Assembly: GCF_024498135.1 (NCBI RefSeq)
Contig: NZ_JANHOH010000002.1
Location: 186,001-250,000 of the forward strand
Direction: 5' to 3'
DNA length: 64,000 nt
Source of the DNA: Mucilaginibacter aquariorum
GTDB lineage: Bacteria; Bacteroidota; Bacteroidia; Sphingobacteriales; Sphingobacteriaceae
Shown here: piece after piece, positions 26,343 through 34,811 of the stretch
Layout: each line of letters starts with the position of its first letter
Position numbering within the stretch: the first letter of the stretch is position 1
Made by a program: the position numbers and the translations under genes
Notes under the pieces: generated by a model
What the model was told of the DNA's origin: nothing
The model's input: the letters and a program-made list of their open reading frames with translations, nothing else
The model's database searches: none

Positions 26343-27530
26343 TTAATGGTTTAAAGAGCGTTTTATTCCCAATTCCAGCCCCCGTAGTTCGGCAAGGCCC
26401 CTTAAACGGCCAATAGCAGAATAACCCGGATTGGTTTTTTTATGCAGGTCATCCAGCATTTTATGCCCATGATCTGGCCTGAAAGGCATGCGGCTATCTT
26501 TGCGCCCGTTGGCTATTCTTTTTTGCTGCTCTTCCAGCAGGGCTTTCATTACCGCATACATATCCACGTCGCCGGTTAAATGGTCGGCTTCATAGAAGTT
26601 GCCTTCCTCGTCGCGTCTGGTACTTCTTAGGTGGATAAAGTGGATACGATCGCCCAGGCGCTTAACCATACCGGGCAGGTCATTGCTTTCAATTACCCCA
26701 AAAGAACCTGTGCAAAAGGTGAGGCCATTGTTTGGACTATCTACCGCGTTGTAAATATCTAATATATCCTGCTCATTACTCACCACCCTTGGCAAGCCCA
26801 AAATAGGGTAGGGCGGGTCGTCAGGATGGATGCACATCAATACCCCGGCCTGTTCAGCGGCAGGAATAACCTGCTGTAAAAAATAGGAAAGGTTGGCTTT
26901 TAGCGTTTTTGCATCAATATCACTGTAAGAGGCAAGCATTTCCAGGAACTTTTCGGTGGTGTAACCTTCCTCAGAGCCTGGCAGGCCGGCAATTATGTTT
27001 TTTACAAGTTGCTGCTGATCAATCTCATTCAATCCATCATAATATATCTTTGCCTTGTTTTTTACAGCTTCCGGATAGTCTTTTTCTGCGCCGGGGCGGT
27101 TCAAAATATAAAGGTCGAAAGCGGCGAAGGCGATGGTATCAAACCTTAGTGCAGTTGAGCCATCAGGCATAGGGTAGTCAAGGTTGGTACGGGTCCAATC
27201 CAGCACGGGCATAAAGTTATAACATACTATATTTAGGCCGCATTGACCCAGGTTTAGTAGTGTTTGACGGTAATTTTTAAGCAATTGCTCGTAATTTCCG
27301 TTCCGTTTCTTGATGTTTTCGTGTACTGGCACGCTCTCTATCACCGACCAGGTTAACCCGGCATCCTCAATAATTTTTTTCCTTTTCAGGATCTCATCCA
27401 CCGGCCAGATCTCGCCGTTGGGAATATGGTGTAACGCGGTAACAATCCCGGTAGCCCCGGCTTGTTTGGCATCGGCTAAACTAACCGGATCGTTAGGGCC
27501 ATACCAGCGCCATGTTTGTTCTAAGCTCAT
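26343..27530 (-). CDS. uxuA: Mannonate dehydratase
   Basis: The 395-residue protein matches UxuA end to end ([18 protein letters not shown] start, [54 protein letters not shown]). UxuA dehydrates D-mannonate to 2-keto-3-deoxygluconate (KDG) in the cytosol using a divalent metal bound by conserved His/Cys/Asp residues, which are visible in these motifs. It sits in the six-gene operon with kdgF and the lyase. Together with the UxuB-type reductase encoded divergently it gives a route from fructuronate to KDG, joining saturated glucuronate to the same pool as unsaturated uronates. Confidence 0.96.
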   Translation of the reverse strand: MSLEQTWRWYGPNDPVSLADAKQAGATGIVTALHHIPNGEIWPVDEILKRKKIIEDAGLTWSVIESVPVHENIKKRNGNYEQLLKNYRQTLLNLGQCGLNIVCYNFMPVLDWTRTNLDYPMPDGSTALRFDTIAFAAFDLYILNRPGAEKDYPEAVKNKAKIYYDGLNEIDQQQLVKNIIAGLPGSEEGYTTEKFLEMLASYSDIDAKTLKANLSYFLQQVIPAAEQAGVLMCIHPDDPPYPILGLPRVVSNEQDILDIYNAVDSPNNGLTFCTGSFGVIESNDLPGMVKRLGDRIHFIHLRSTRRDEEGNFYEADHLTGDVDMYAVMKALLEEQQKRIANGRKDSRMPFRPDHGHKMLDDLHKKTNPGYSAIGRLRGLAELRGLELGIKRSLNH

Positions 27531-27554
27531 TTTGATAGATTTTGATCGCCTAAT

Positions 27555-27917
27555 TTACAAAGTATATTGCTCGCTATCGGCAGGTAAAAAATCCCAGCGC
27601 GCAGGGCTAAAAGCATCTACCAGCATGCCATCCTCCAAACATACACATCCATGTACGGTAAAAGGAGTTACGTAATAGCCATCACCCTTGCGAATTATCT
27701 TTACGGTTTCGCCCATGGTCATTTCAAAAGCACCGCTCTCTACATAACTCACCTGCGAGTGTGCATGACTGTGTAAAGCACCGCAGCTGCCCTTGGCAAA
27801 CTTTACTTTTACCATCATCAGCTTATCATCATAGCCAAAAACCTGCCGCTGAACCCCATCACCAACAGTTTGCCAGTCGGTAGTATCTTCAAACTGAAAT
27901 AAGTTGCTTTGTATCAT
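27555..27917 (-). CDS. kdgF: KdgF-type cupin, unsaturated uronate ring-opening enzyme
   Basis: A 120-residue single-domain cupin with the KdgF metal site HSHAHSQ (about residues 49-55), the second His in TPFTVHGC, and the family's C-terminal SPARWDFL motif. KdgF converts 4,5-unsaturated monouronates into the open-chain ketouronate (DKI/DEH), speeding a step that is otherwise spontaneous. It is encoded between GH88 (3 bp apart) and uxuA (24 bp apart), precisely where unsaturated monomers released by lyases and GH88 would need processing. It lacks a signal peptide and should be cytosolic. Confidence 0.9.
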   Translation of the reverse strand: MIQSNLFQFEDTTDWQTVGDGVQRQVFGYDDKLMMVKVKFAKGSCGALHSHAHSQVSYVESGAFEMTMGETVKIIRKGDGYYVTPFTVHGCVCLEDGMLVDAFSPARWDFLPADSEQYTL

Positions 27918-27920
27918 ATC

Positions 27921-29147
27921 CTAATTTTTTAAATGGCCTGCTGCGTTTATAACAGGTTTTTTATCTGCCAATCGTTTTTGGCGCAGCAAAGCTTCCAGAT
28001 AGTAATAATCGGCATAAATAATGGGCACATCAATTTCGCTATTGGCAGGTTTGTGGCCGGTGCTGTGCAATAATAAAAATCCACGTGCGCTATCGGGTTG
28101 TGGCTGGTAATTGTTAGCCAGACTATTTAATATTTTATCCGCTGTTTTTTTATAGATCTTAGCGTTTTTGCTGTAAGTACTCAACTCATACAATGCCGAT
28201 GCTGCAATTGAGGCGGCCGAAGCATCGCGCGGCTGGTTACCAAGTTTGGCGGCATCATAATCCCAGTAAGGAACCAGGTCGGCAGGCATTTGCGGATTGC
28301 TGAAAATATATTTAGCTATCTTTTCAGCTTCCCGTAAGTAGGCTTTATTACCCGTTTCACGGTAGCACATAGTATAACCGTAAAGTCCCCATGCTTGTCC
28401 GCGGGCCCATGCCGAGCTATCTGCAAAACCCTGATGAGTTTGTTTATGCAATACCTTGCCTGTCTCCGGGTCGTAATCAATTACGTGGTATGAGCTGTTA
28501 TCGGGCCTGAAATGGTTTTTAAGCGTAGTATTTGCATGCGCTACAGCTACTTTATAAAAGCTGGAATCGCCGCTTAATTTGGTTGCCTCAAACAGGAGTT
28601 CCAGGTTCATCATATTATCAATAATAACCGGGAACTTCCATTCCTTACGATGGTCCCATGATTTTATGCAGCCTATGGTAGGGTTAAAGCGGGTTATTAA
28701 AGTTTTGGCCGCCTGTATAATATCATCCTTATATTTCTGCTCGTGCGTTAAGCGATAAGCGTTGCCCACACTGTTATAAAGCTTAAAGCCCATGTCATGT
28801 GTGCCACCGTCGGTTTTTTCAGCTTCCATTACAGTGGTAAAGGGCTCAGATTGTTCCTTCCAAAATTTATTACCGGTGTACTCATATAAAAACCAAAGAT
28901 TACCCGCAAAAAAACCACTGCACCAATCTTTAGGAGATACAATTAACAGATCGCCCTTGGTATTTAGCGTGCGTGGTGATAAAAGATTTGGCTTTGCAGC
29001 AGTCGTTTTAGTTTTGGCTGTTTCGGTGAGTAGCAGCCTGGTTTGATGCTCGGCAAATTGGAATGCTTTAGGCGCATTGTTTTGAGCGGAAACATTAAGT
29101 GCAAAACTGCCCGACAATATCAGCGGGAATATGTGTTTGATTTTCAT
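27921..29147 (-). CDS. GH88 unsaturated glucuronyl hydrolase
   Basis: A 408-residue protein with a signal peptide (ends VSAQ) and an (alpha/alpha)6-barrel GH88 domain. The conserved acidic residues are in GGTHDMGFKLYNS and IIDNMMNLELLFEA, matching the two catalytic-site Asp residues of unsaturated glucuronyl hydrolases. GH88 removes the 4,5-unsaturated uronate left at the non-reducing end by lyases, by hydrating its double bond. The start at ATG 29147 (MKIKHIFPL) gives a proper signal; the frame is open 18 bp earlier. Its position beside kdgF and the lyase supports stepwise breakdown of a uronate polymer whose products carry unsaturated glucuronate. Confidence 0.9.
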   Translation of the reverse strand: MKIKHIFPLILSGSFALNVSAQNNAPKAFQFAEHQTRLLLTETAKTKTTAAKPNLLSPRTLNTKGDLLIVSPKDWCSGFFAGNLWFLYEYTGNKFWKEQSEPFTTVMEAEKTDGGTHDMGFKLYNSVGNAYRLTHEQKYKDDIIQAAKTLITRFNPTIGCIKSWDHRKEWKFPVIIDNMMNLELLFEATKLSGDSSFYKVAVAHANTTLKNHFRPDNSSYHVIDYDPETGKVLHKQTHQGFADSSAWARGQAWGLYGYTMCYRETGNKAYLREAEKIAKYIFSNPQMPADLVPYWDYDAAKLGNQPRDASAASIAASALYELSTYSKNAKIYKKTADKILNSLANNYQPQPDSARGFLLLHSTGHKPANSEIDVPIIYADYYYLEALLRQKRLADKKPVINAAGHLKN

Positions 29148-29166
29148 AAATGATCTTAAAAACAAT

Positions 29167-29790
29167 TTAATTGGCTACTTTAATTTTAATCACCAATTTT
29201 TTAACAACATCATACCCGTCTACCTTAATATTAGGGCGGTGAACATCCTGCGGGAAGAATAAGTAGAATGTGCCGGGCACTGCAAAGTAAGAGGTACCTT
29301 CGGCAGTGTAGGCAGCATTATCTTTAGCCTCATCATAAGGTTTGGTAACTGTTGCTTTATCTATATTAACAACATCTATCCGCTCTTTGCCTTTTATAAC
29401 ATATTGCAGGTCGATGTATTTTTTGTGCGATTCCCAACCGGCCTTATCCAGTTCTTTCGACGGCCCTTCGGTTACAATGGCATAAGCATTGTCGCCATCA
29501 ACAGCATGCTTACCTACGCTTAATGTATCCAGGTTAGTATCCTTTAAAAACAAGATCACTTTATCCCAAACTGCTTTATTATTATGATACTGTTTGTAAA
29601 ATTCAACCACGTTAACAGATTGATGAGCGTTCAATTTTAAATCATCTTTCCATTTGTTGCTGTGCAGCCACTTTTCGGCGGTTTTTGGGTTAATGCTGCT
29701 ATCGTTTTTGGTTTGTGCAATTGCTGTGTTTTCCATTGTAATAAAACTAATAGCAGCTATACTAAGCTGAAATAGGGATTTGATTTTCAT
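29167..29790 (-). CDS. YhcH/YjgK/YiaL-family protein with signal peptide
   Basis: A 207-residue protein whose domain from about residue 70 is the YhcH/YjgK/YiaL (DUF386) cupin-like fold: GWESHKKYIDLQYVIKGKERIDV and FYLFFPQDVHRPNI hold the conserved Glu, two His and Asp of the metal site. Members are often encoded with sugar-acid catabolism genes and may act on sugar anomers or isomers. Here the first 26 residues form an export signal (ends AIAQT), so unlike the typical cytosolic members it should be periplasmic. I start at ATG 29790; the frame opens further upstream. It is the first gene of the minus-strand uronate operon, 280 bp from divergent kduI. Confidence 0.85.
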   Translation of the reverse strand: MKIKSLFQLSIAAISFITMENTAIAQTKNDSSINPKTAEKWLHSNKWKDDLKLNAHQSVNVVEFYKQYHNNKAVWDKVILFLKDTNLDTLSVGKHAVDGDNAYAIVTEGPSKELDKAGWESHKKYIDLQYVIKGKERIDVVNIDKATVTKPYDEAKDNAAYTAEGTSYFAVPGTFYLFFPQDVHRPNIKVDGYDVVKKLVIKIKVAN

Positions 29791-29906
29791 GATTTTATTG
29801 AATTGGTTTATAAAATAATGTACCTGTTTCCGGGGGATAAAACGGGTATCATTACACGTCAATATTACGATGAAATCATTTAAATTGATGCCTTAACTCA
29901 TATTAA

Positions 29907-29986
29907 TTCTACGCAAACGTTATAGTTTCTGGTATGTGTGCTGCTACATTTGGTGCTCAAAAGTCTTCGATAACGTTTGCGTAGAA
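29907..29986. promoter_or_regulatory. Paired LacI-type operators in the divergent uronate promoter region
   Basis: TTCTACGCAAACGTTAT (29907-29923) and its exact reverse complement ATAACGTTTGCGTAGAA (29970-29986) form a perfect 17-bp inverted repeat with a 46-bp spacer. Each arm contains the CG-centred AAACGTT core typical of LacI/GalR-family operators, and one arm faces each of the two divergent operons. The lacI-family gene at 34812 is the natural candidate regulator. Centre-to-centre distance is 63 bp, six DNA turns, which would suit looping or co-operative binding. Regulation is inferred. Confidence 0.72.
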
Positions 29987-30070
29987 ATAACTCGCGGATT
30001 GCTTCTGATTGATATATCATAATTGTAGACTTGCTGAACAATTGTAAATTAAACACTAATATTTCTTGTT

Positions 30071-30901
30071 TTGAAAGTACTACATAGCGTTCACCCGGAT
30101 GATTTTAAAATCTACGGGACAGAACAAATACGCGATCGTTTTTTAATAGACAACTTAATAAAGGCTGACCAGATAAATTGTGCATACACCCACTATGATC
30201 GTATTATACTTGGTGTCGCCCATCCCGTTACGAACACATTGACACTGGAAAATTACCCCAATTTAAAAGCGGACTACTTTTTAGAACGCCGCGAGATTGG
30301 CATTATAAACGTAGCCGGGGATGGCGAAGTGAATGCCGATGGCGAAGTTTTTAAATTAAAGAAACTGGATTGCCTCTATTTGGGTAAAGGCGTTAAAGAA
30401 GTTAGCTTTAAAGCTGACGATGCGGCAAACCCGCCGGTATTTTACCTGTTATCGTCACCGGCACATAAAAGCTACCCCACCAGCTTAATGACCATTGATG
30501 AAGCCGAAAAGGTTAATGCCGGGGTCGATGCAACAGCTAATAAACGTACCATAAATAAATACATCCATACCGCGGGCATTCAAAGCTGCCAATTGGTAAT
30601 GGGTTTAACTGTTTTGCATGAAGGCAGTGTATGGAACACCATGCCACCGCACGTGCACGATAGGCGGATGGAGGCGTACTTTTACTTTGATATCCCCGAA
30701 GGGCAAAAGGTATTTCACCTTATGGGCGAAGCTACCGAAACCCGGCATATTTTAATTGGCAACTACGGTGCTGTTGTATCGCCATCATGGAGCATGCACT
30801 CGGGCGCGGGTACAAGTAATTATAGTTTTATATGGGGTATGGGTGGCGAAAACCTCGATTATACCGATATGGATGCTATCAGCATTGATGATATCAGATA
30901 A
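30071..30901 (+). CDS. kduI: 5-dehydro-4-deoxy-D-glucuronate isomerase
   Basis: A 276-residue cupin enzyme that converts 5-keto-4-deoxyuronate (DKI) to 3-deoxy-D-glycero-2,5-hexodiulosonate. It aligns along its whole length with KduI: SVHPDDFK start, YFLERREIGIINV, CLYLGKGVKEV, RTINKYIH, WNTMPPHVHDRRMEAYFYF (zinc His, His and Glu) and SPSWSMHSGAGTSNYSFIWGM (third zinc His). The start codon is TTG at 30071: an in-frame TAA lies seven codons upstream with no ATG between, and the family N-terminus begins exactly here. It opens the plus-strand operon, 13 bp before the SDR gene. Confidence 0.96.
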   Translation: MKVLHSVHPDDFKIYGTEQIRDRFLIDNLIKADQINCAYTHYDRIILGVAHPVTNTLTLENYPNLKADYFLERREIGIINVAGDGEVNADGEVFKLKKLDCLYLGKGVKEVSFKADDAANPPVFYLLSSPAHKSYPTSLMTIDEAEKVNAGVDATANKRTINKYIHTAGIQSCQLVMGLTVLHEGSVWNTMPPHVHDRRMEAYFYFDIPEGQKVFHLMGEATETRHILIGNYGAVVSPSWSMHSGAGTSNYSFIWGMGGENLDYTDMDAISIDDIR

Positions 30902-30914
30902 ATACTAAGGAGCA

Positions 30915-31730
30915 ATGGAAAATATTTATTCGTTAAAAGGCAAAGTAATAATAGTAACCGGCGGTACCGGCATATTGGGCAATTCGTTTATTAATGGTAT
31001 TGTTGAAGCCGGTGGCGCAGTGGGGATTTTGGGTCGTAATAAAGAAGTAGCAGACGAAAGGGCGGAAGCCATTAATAAAAAGGGCGGACAAGCCCTTGCC
31101 TTAGTTGCCGATGTGCTGGATGAAGCATCGTTAATAACAGCCCGGAAAACCCTGCTTGATCGTTTTGGCCGCCTTGATGGCCTGGTGAATGGTGCCGGTG
31201 GTAACATGCCCGATGGTGTTTTGCAGCCCGATGAGGATATATTTAGCATGAACCTTGATGGGATGAAAAAAGTAATGGAGGTAAATCTTTGGGGAACCTT
31301 ATTGCCCACTCAGGTTTTTGGTGATGCCATTGCTAAAACAGGCAAAGGCAGTATTGTAAATATATCGTCCATGAACTCTAAAAGGGCAATTACCAAAGTA
31401 TTAGGATATAGTATGGGTAAGGCTGCTGTTGATTGTTACAACCAGTGGTTTGCTGTTGAACTGGCTAACCGTTATGGCGATGCCATTAGGATGAATGCCC
31501 TCGCCCCCGGCTTTTTCCTTACCGAGCAAAACCGCAATTTGCTTACATTACCAGAAGGAGGGTATACACAAAGAGGTGGATTAGTGATAAAGCAAACCCC
31601 TTTTAAGCGCTTTGGTAACCCCGATGAGCTGATAGGCGCTTTGGTTTGGCTGCTGAGCGATGCATCGGCATTTGTAACCGGTTCTATGATATGTGTTGAT
31701 GGCGGCTTCTCGATATTTGGCGGCGTATAA
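30915..31730 (+). CDS. uxuB: SDR-family D-mannonate oxidoreductase (UxuB-type) or uronate reductase
   Basis: A 271-residue short-chain dehydrogenase with Rossmann motif TGGTGILG, NGAGGN, catalytic Ser in NISSMNS and YxxxK as YSMGK. The segment FSMNLDGMKKVMEVNLWGTLLPTQVF and the PGFFLTEQNRNLL motif are those of the SDR-type fructuronate reductases (Bacillus UxuB/YjmF and Thermotoga UxuD) rather than of the shorter KduD. It would interconvert D-fructuronate and D-mannonate, feeding UxuA. As no KduD is present, it may instead, or also, reduce the KduI product or DEH to KDG. The kdgK ATG follows its stop codon immediately. Confidence 0.8.
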   Translation: MENIYSLKGKVIIVTGGTGILGNSFINGIVEAGGAVGILGRNKEVADERAEAINKKGGQALALVADVLDEASLITARKTLLDRFGRLDGLVNGAGGNMPDGVLQPDEDIFSMNLDGMKKVMEVNLWGTLLPTQVFGDAIAKTGKGSIVNISSMNSKRAITKVLGYSMGKAAVDCYNQWFAVELANRYGDAIRMNALAPGFFLTEQNRNLLTLPEGGYTQRGGLVIKQTPFKRFGNPDELIGALVWLLSDASAFVTGSMICVDGGFSIFGGV

Positions 31731-32768
31731 ATGAGTTTGAACGCTTCAAATACCGGCTCTGTTTTAACCTTTGGCGAGTTATTGCTAAGGATTTGCCCGG
31801 ATGCGGATGGCAGTTGGCTTAATGCCAATCAACTGCCCGTACATGTTGGCGGCGCCGAGTTAAATGTTGCTACCGCGCTGGCTTTGTGGGGAATAGATAC
31901 AAGCTATTTTACGGCTTTGCCGGATAATGGGTTATCGGCACAAATTATTAATTATGTAAATGAACGGGGTATAGATACGTCGGCTATTCATAACGGCGGT
32001 ACAAGACTGGGCCTGTTTTATTTAACCACTGGTGCGGATATGAAACATGATGCGGTGATATATGACCGCGCAGGTTCGGCATTTGCAGAATTAAAACCCG
32101 GTGTTATTAATTGGGACAAAGTTTTATCGGACGTAAGCTGGTTTCATTTTAGTGCCATTTGCCCGGCTTTAAGTCAGCAAACCGCAGATCTGTGTGCGGA
32201 GGTTTTGATAGCGGCATCAAAGCGGGATATCACTATATCCATTGATCTGAATTATCGTGCAAAGCTCTGGCAATACGGCAAGCATCCGCAAGAAATAATG
32301 CCGAACCTGGTGAAATATTGTCATTTGATAATGGGCAACATTTGGGCGGCAGAAAGTTTATTAGGTATACCGGTTAACCCGGATGTGCACCATATTGGCA
32401 CTAAAGAAAATTATTTAAAAGAAGCCATAAATAGCTCAGAAAAGATAATGGAATTGTTCCCAAAATGCAGGGCCGTAGCCAATACGTTTAGGTTTGATCA
32501 TGAAACTGGTATAAAATATTACACTGCTTTGTATCAGGACGGGGAACTGCATAATTCGAGCGAGTATATTTCAGAAAATGTTATTGATAAAGTAGGGAGC
32601 GGCGATTGCTTTATGGCAGGGCTGATATATGGCTATCGTAAACAAATGAACCCATTGGCAATAGTGAATTTCGCTACAGCCGCTGCTTTTGAAAAATTAT
32701 CTATTGCCGGCGATGCTACAAAAAGCACCATAGAACAAATAACCCAAGCCATTAAATATGCCAACTAA
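31731..32768 (+). CDS. kdgK: 2-dehydro-3-deoxygluconokinase (PfkB family)
   Basis: A 345-residue PfkB-type sugar kinase that phosphorylates KDG to KDPG with ATP. Family features are the N-terminal TFGELLLRICP, the substrate-region VGGAELNVATALA, SIDLNYRAKLW, and the ATP-site/catalytic-base motif KVGSGDCFMAGLIYG near the C-terminus (GSGD in place of the commoner GAGD). It begins at the base after the SDR stop and overlaps kdgA by 11 bp, so these genes are almost certainly translated together. The operon context makes KDG the likely substrate. Confidence 0.92.
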   Translation: MSLNASNTGSVLTFGELLLRICPDADGSWLNANQLPVHVGGAELNVATALALWGIDTSYFTALPDNGLSAQIINYVNERGIDTSAIHNGGTRLGLFYLTTGADMKHDAVIYDRAGSAFAELKPGVINWDKVLSDVSWFHFSAICPALSQQTADLCAEVLIAASKRDITISIDLNYRAKLWQYGKHPQEIMPNLVKYCHLIMGNIWAAESLLGIPVNPDVHHIGTKENYLKEAINSSEKIMELFPKCRAVANTFRFDHETGIKYYTALYQDGELHNSSEYISENVIDKVGSGDCFMAGLIYGYRKQMNPLAIVNFATAAAFEKLSIAGDATKSTIEQITQAIKYAN

Positions 32769-33417
32769 AAGCCAGATACAGGATAGTATAATTAAACAAG
32801 GCATCCTTCCGCTGTTTTATAATGATAGCAAGGAGGCAAGCATAGCCATCACCCGTAAGCTTTATGAAGCCGGGATCAGGCTTATTGAATATACCAATCG
32901 TGGTGGGGCAGCACTTGATAATTTTAGAGCATTAAAAAAATTACAGCAGGAGGAGTTACCAGATCTGCTTTTAGGGATAGGTACCATAAAGTCTGCCGAG
33001 GAGGCTGTACAATTTGTGGATGCAGGAGCCAATTTCTTAATATCGCCGCTGGTGAACCCCGGTGTGGCTGCTGTTGCAGCAAAGAATGATCTGCTTTGGA
33101 TCCCCGGTTGTATGACACCTACCGAAATTTACAACGCGCAGCAACTGGGCGCCGTATTAATAAAACTTTTCCCGGCTAACATATTAGGGCCGGCATTCGT
33201 ATCAGCAGTGAAAGAGCTTTTCCCGGGTGTACTGATGATGCCAACAGGCGGTGTAGAGATGAGCCAGGAAAACATTAGTGCGTGGTTTGATGCCGGAGTA
33301 TCTGCAGTTGGCATGGGTAGCAAATTAATTACAAAAAGCATTATTCAGAAACAAGAATACAACCAATTATATATAGCAACTTTACGGGCATTACAGTTTG
33401 TGCAGTCGGCAAGATAA
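32758..33417 (+). CDS. kdgA: KDPG/KHG aldolase
   Basis: A 219-residue class I aldolase (Eda family) that splits 2-keto-3-deoxy-6-phosphogluconate to pyruvate and glyceraldehyde 3-phosphate. Visible features are LIEYTNRGGAALDNF (the catalytic Glu region, EYTNR form), GIGTIKSAEEA, FLISPLVNPGVAA, PGCMTPTEI, the Schiff-base Lys in VLIKLFPAN, and MPTGGV. It overlaps the end of kdgK by 11 bp and is followed after 14 bp by the transporter gene. Confidence 0.95.
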   Translation: MPTKSQIQDSIIKQGILPLFYNDSKEASIAITRKLYEAGIRLIEYTNRGGAALDNFRALKKLQQEELPDLLLGIGTIKSAEEAVQFVDAGANFLISPLVNPGVAAVAAKNDLLWIPGCMTPTEIYNAQQLGAVLIKLFPANILGPAFVSAVKELFPGVLMMPTGGVEMSQENISAWFDAGVSAVGMGSKLITKSIIQKQEYNQLYIATLRALQFVQSAR

Positions 33418-33431
33418 CCTAAATACCAATT

Positions 33432-34724
33432 ATGAGCGATACTAAAAAAACCAATTACAGGTGGGTAGTTGTAACCTTATTGTTTTTTGCAACCACCATT
33501 AATTACCTCGACAGGCAAGTTATCGGTTTTCTGAAACCAACCCTCGAAAAAGAGTTTCACTGGACAGAAGAGGATTATGGCTATATAGTAATGGCTTTTC
33601 AGGCAGCTTACGCAATTGGTTTGCTTGCATTTGGCGGTTTTATTGACAGGTTGGGGACTAAGCTTGGTTATACCATATCGCTAATTGTATGGAGTTTGGC
33701 AGCTATGTTACATGCAATTGTAAAAACAACTTTAGGTTTTGGCGTAGTTAGGGCGGCTTTGGGCCTGGGCGAATCTGGTAATTTCCCGGCGGCTATTAAG
33801 GTAGTAGCAGAGTGGTTCCCTAAAAAGGAACGTGCGTTGGCAACGGGGATATTTAATTCGGGTGCAAACATTGGGGCGGTGGCTGCTCCGGTAATGGTAC
33901 CATGGATATTAGGTATTTACGGTTGGCAAATGGCTTTCCTTATAACAGGTGCAATAGGTTTTGTATGGCTTATATTCTGGTGGATATTTTACGAAATACC
34001 TTCGCGGCACAAAAAGATAAGTAAGACAGAATTTGAACATATTCATAGCGATATAGACGAAAGCGTTGTTGACGGTGAGCCTGAAACTAAAGTAAAATGG
34101 GTAAGGCTTTTCAGCATTAGGCAAACCTGGGTGTTTGTTGTTGGCAAATTTCTTACCGATCCAATTTGGTGGTTCTTTTTGTTTTGGTTGCCTTCATATT
34201 TTGCAAGCACATTTAAGTTAGACCTTACTAAGCCAAGTTTGCCGTTAGTGATTGTTTATACTGCTACAACGATTGGTAGTATTGGCGGTGGTTTCCTTTC
34301 TTCGTGGTTTATAAAACGTGGCATGCCGGTATTTAAGGCACGCAAAACAGCTATGTTTTTGTTTGCACTTTGTGTACTGCCCATATTTGGGGCGCGTTAT
34401 GCAACCAATATATGGCAGGCAGTTGCCTTAATAAGTCTGGCTGCGGCTGCTCATCAAGCCTGGAGCGCTAATATCTTCACTACGGCATCTGATATGTTCC
34501 CTAAGCGGGCAGTAAGTTCGGTTGTTGGTATTGGTGGGATGGCCGGTTCTGTAGGAGGGATTATTTTTCCTTTTATTATAGGTTGGGTGTTAGAAACATA
34601 TAAAGAAGCCGGTAATATTATCGCAGGATATAATATCATTTTTTCGATATGTGCCTGCGCGTATTTACTTGCATGGCTTATAATGCATTTGTTAACGCCA
34701 CGTATGAAGGTTGTGAAATTGTAG
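33432..34724 (+). CDS. MFS hexuronate transporter (ExuT-like)
   Basis: A 430-residue major facilitator protein with 12 predicted membrane helices. It belongs to the anion:cation symporter/ExuT group: the loop-2/3 motif GGFIDRLGTKLGY, the helix-1 NYLDRQVIGFLKP and the GLGESGNFPAAIKVVAEWFPKKERALATGIFNSG stretch are characteristic (read over about residues 112-145). It would carry hexuronates or unsaturated or ketodeoxy uronates across the inner membrane by proton symport. It is the last catabolic gene of the kduI operon, 87 bp before lacI. Confidence 0.92.
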   Translation: MSDTKKTNYRWVVVTLLFFATTINYLDRQVIGFLKPTLEKEFHWTEEDYGYIVMAFQAAYAIGLLAFGGFIDRLGTKLGYTISLIVWSLAAMLHAIVKTTLGFGVVRAALGLGESGNFPAAIKVVAEWFPKKERALATGIFNSGANIGAVAAPVMVPWILGIYGWQMAFLITGAIGFVWLIFWWIFYEIPSRHKKISKTEFEHIHSDIDESVVDGEPETKVKWVRLFSIRQTWVFVVGKFLTDPIWWFFLFWLPSYFASTFKLDLTKPSLPLVIVYTATTIGSIGGGFLSSWFIKRGMPVFKARKTAMFLFALCVLPIFGARYATNIWQAVALISLAAAAHQAWSANIFTTASDMFPKRAVSSVVGIGGMAGSVGGIIFPFIIGWVLETYKEAGNIIAGYNIIFSICACAYLLAWLIMHLLTPRMKVVKL

Positions 34725-34811
34725 TTACAATTTCCATAAACAAGTAAGATTTATTACATTGGTAAAATGTTAAGCACAGTGCAGTGGAGTTTGCTTAGCA
34801 GATAACCTAAT

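Noticed and set aside
27310..27675. Plus-strand open frame across uxuA and kdgF
   Set aside because: It overlaps two certain genes on the opposite strand and shows no family motif.
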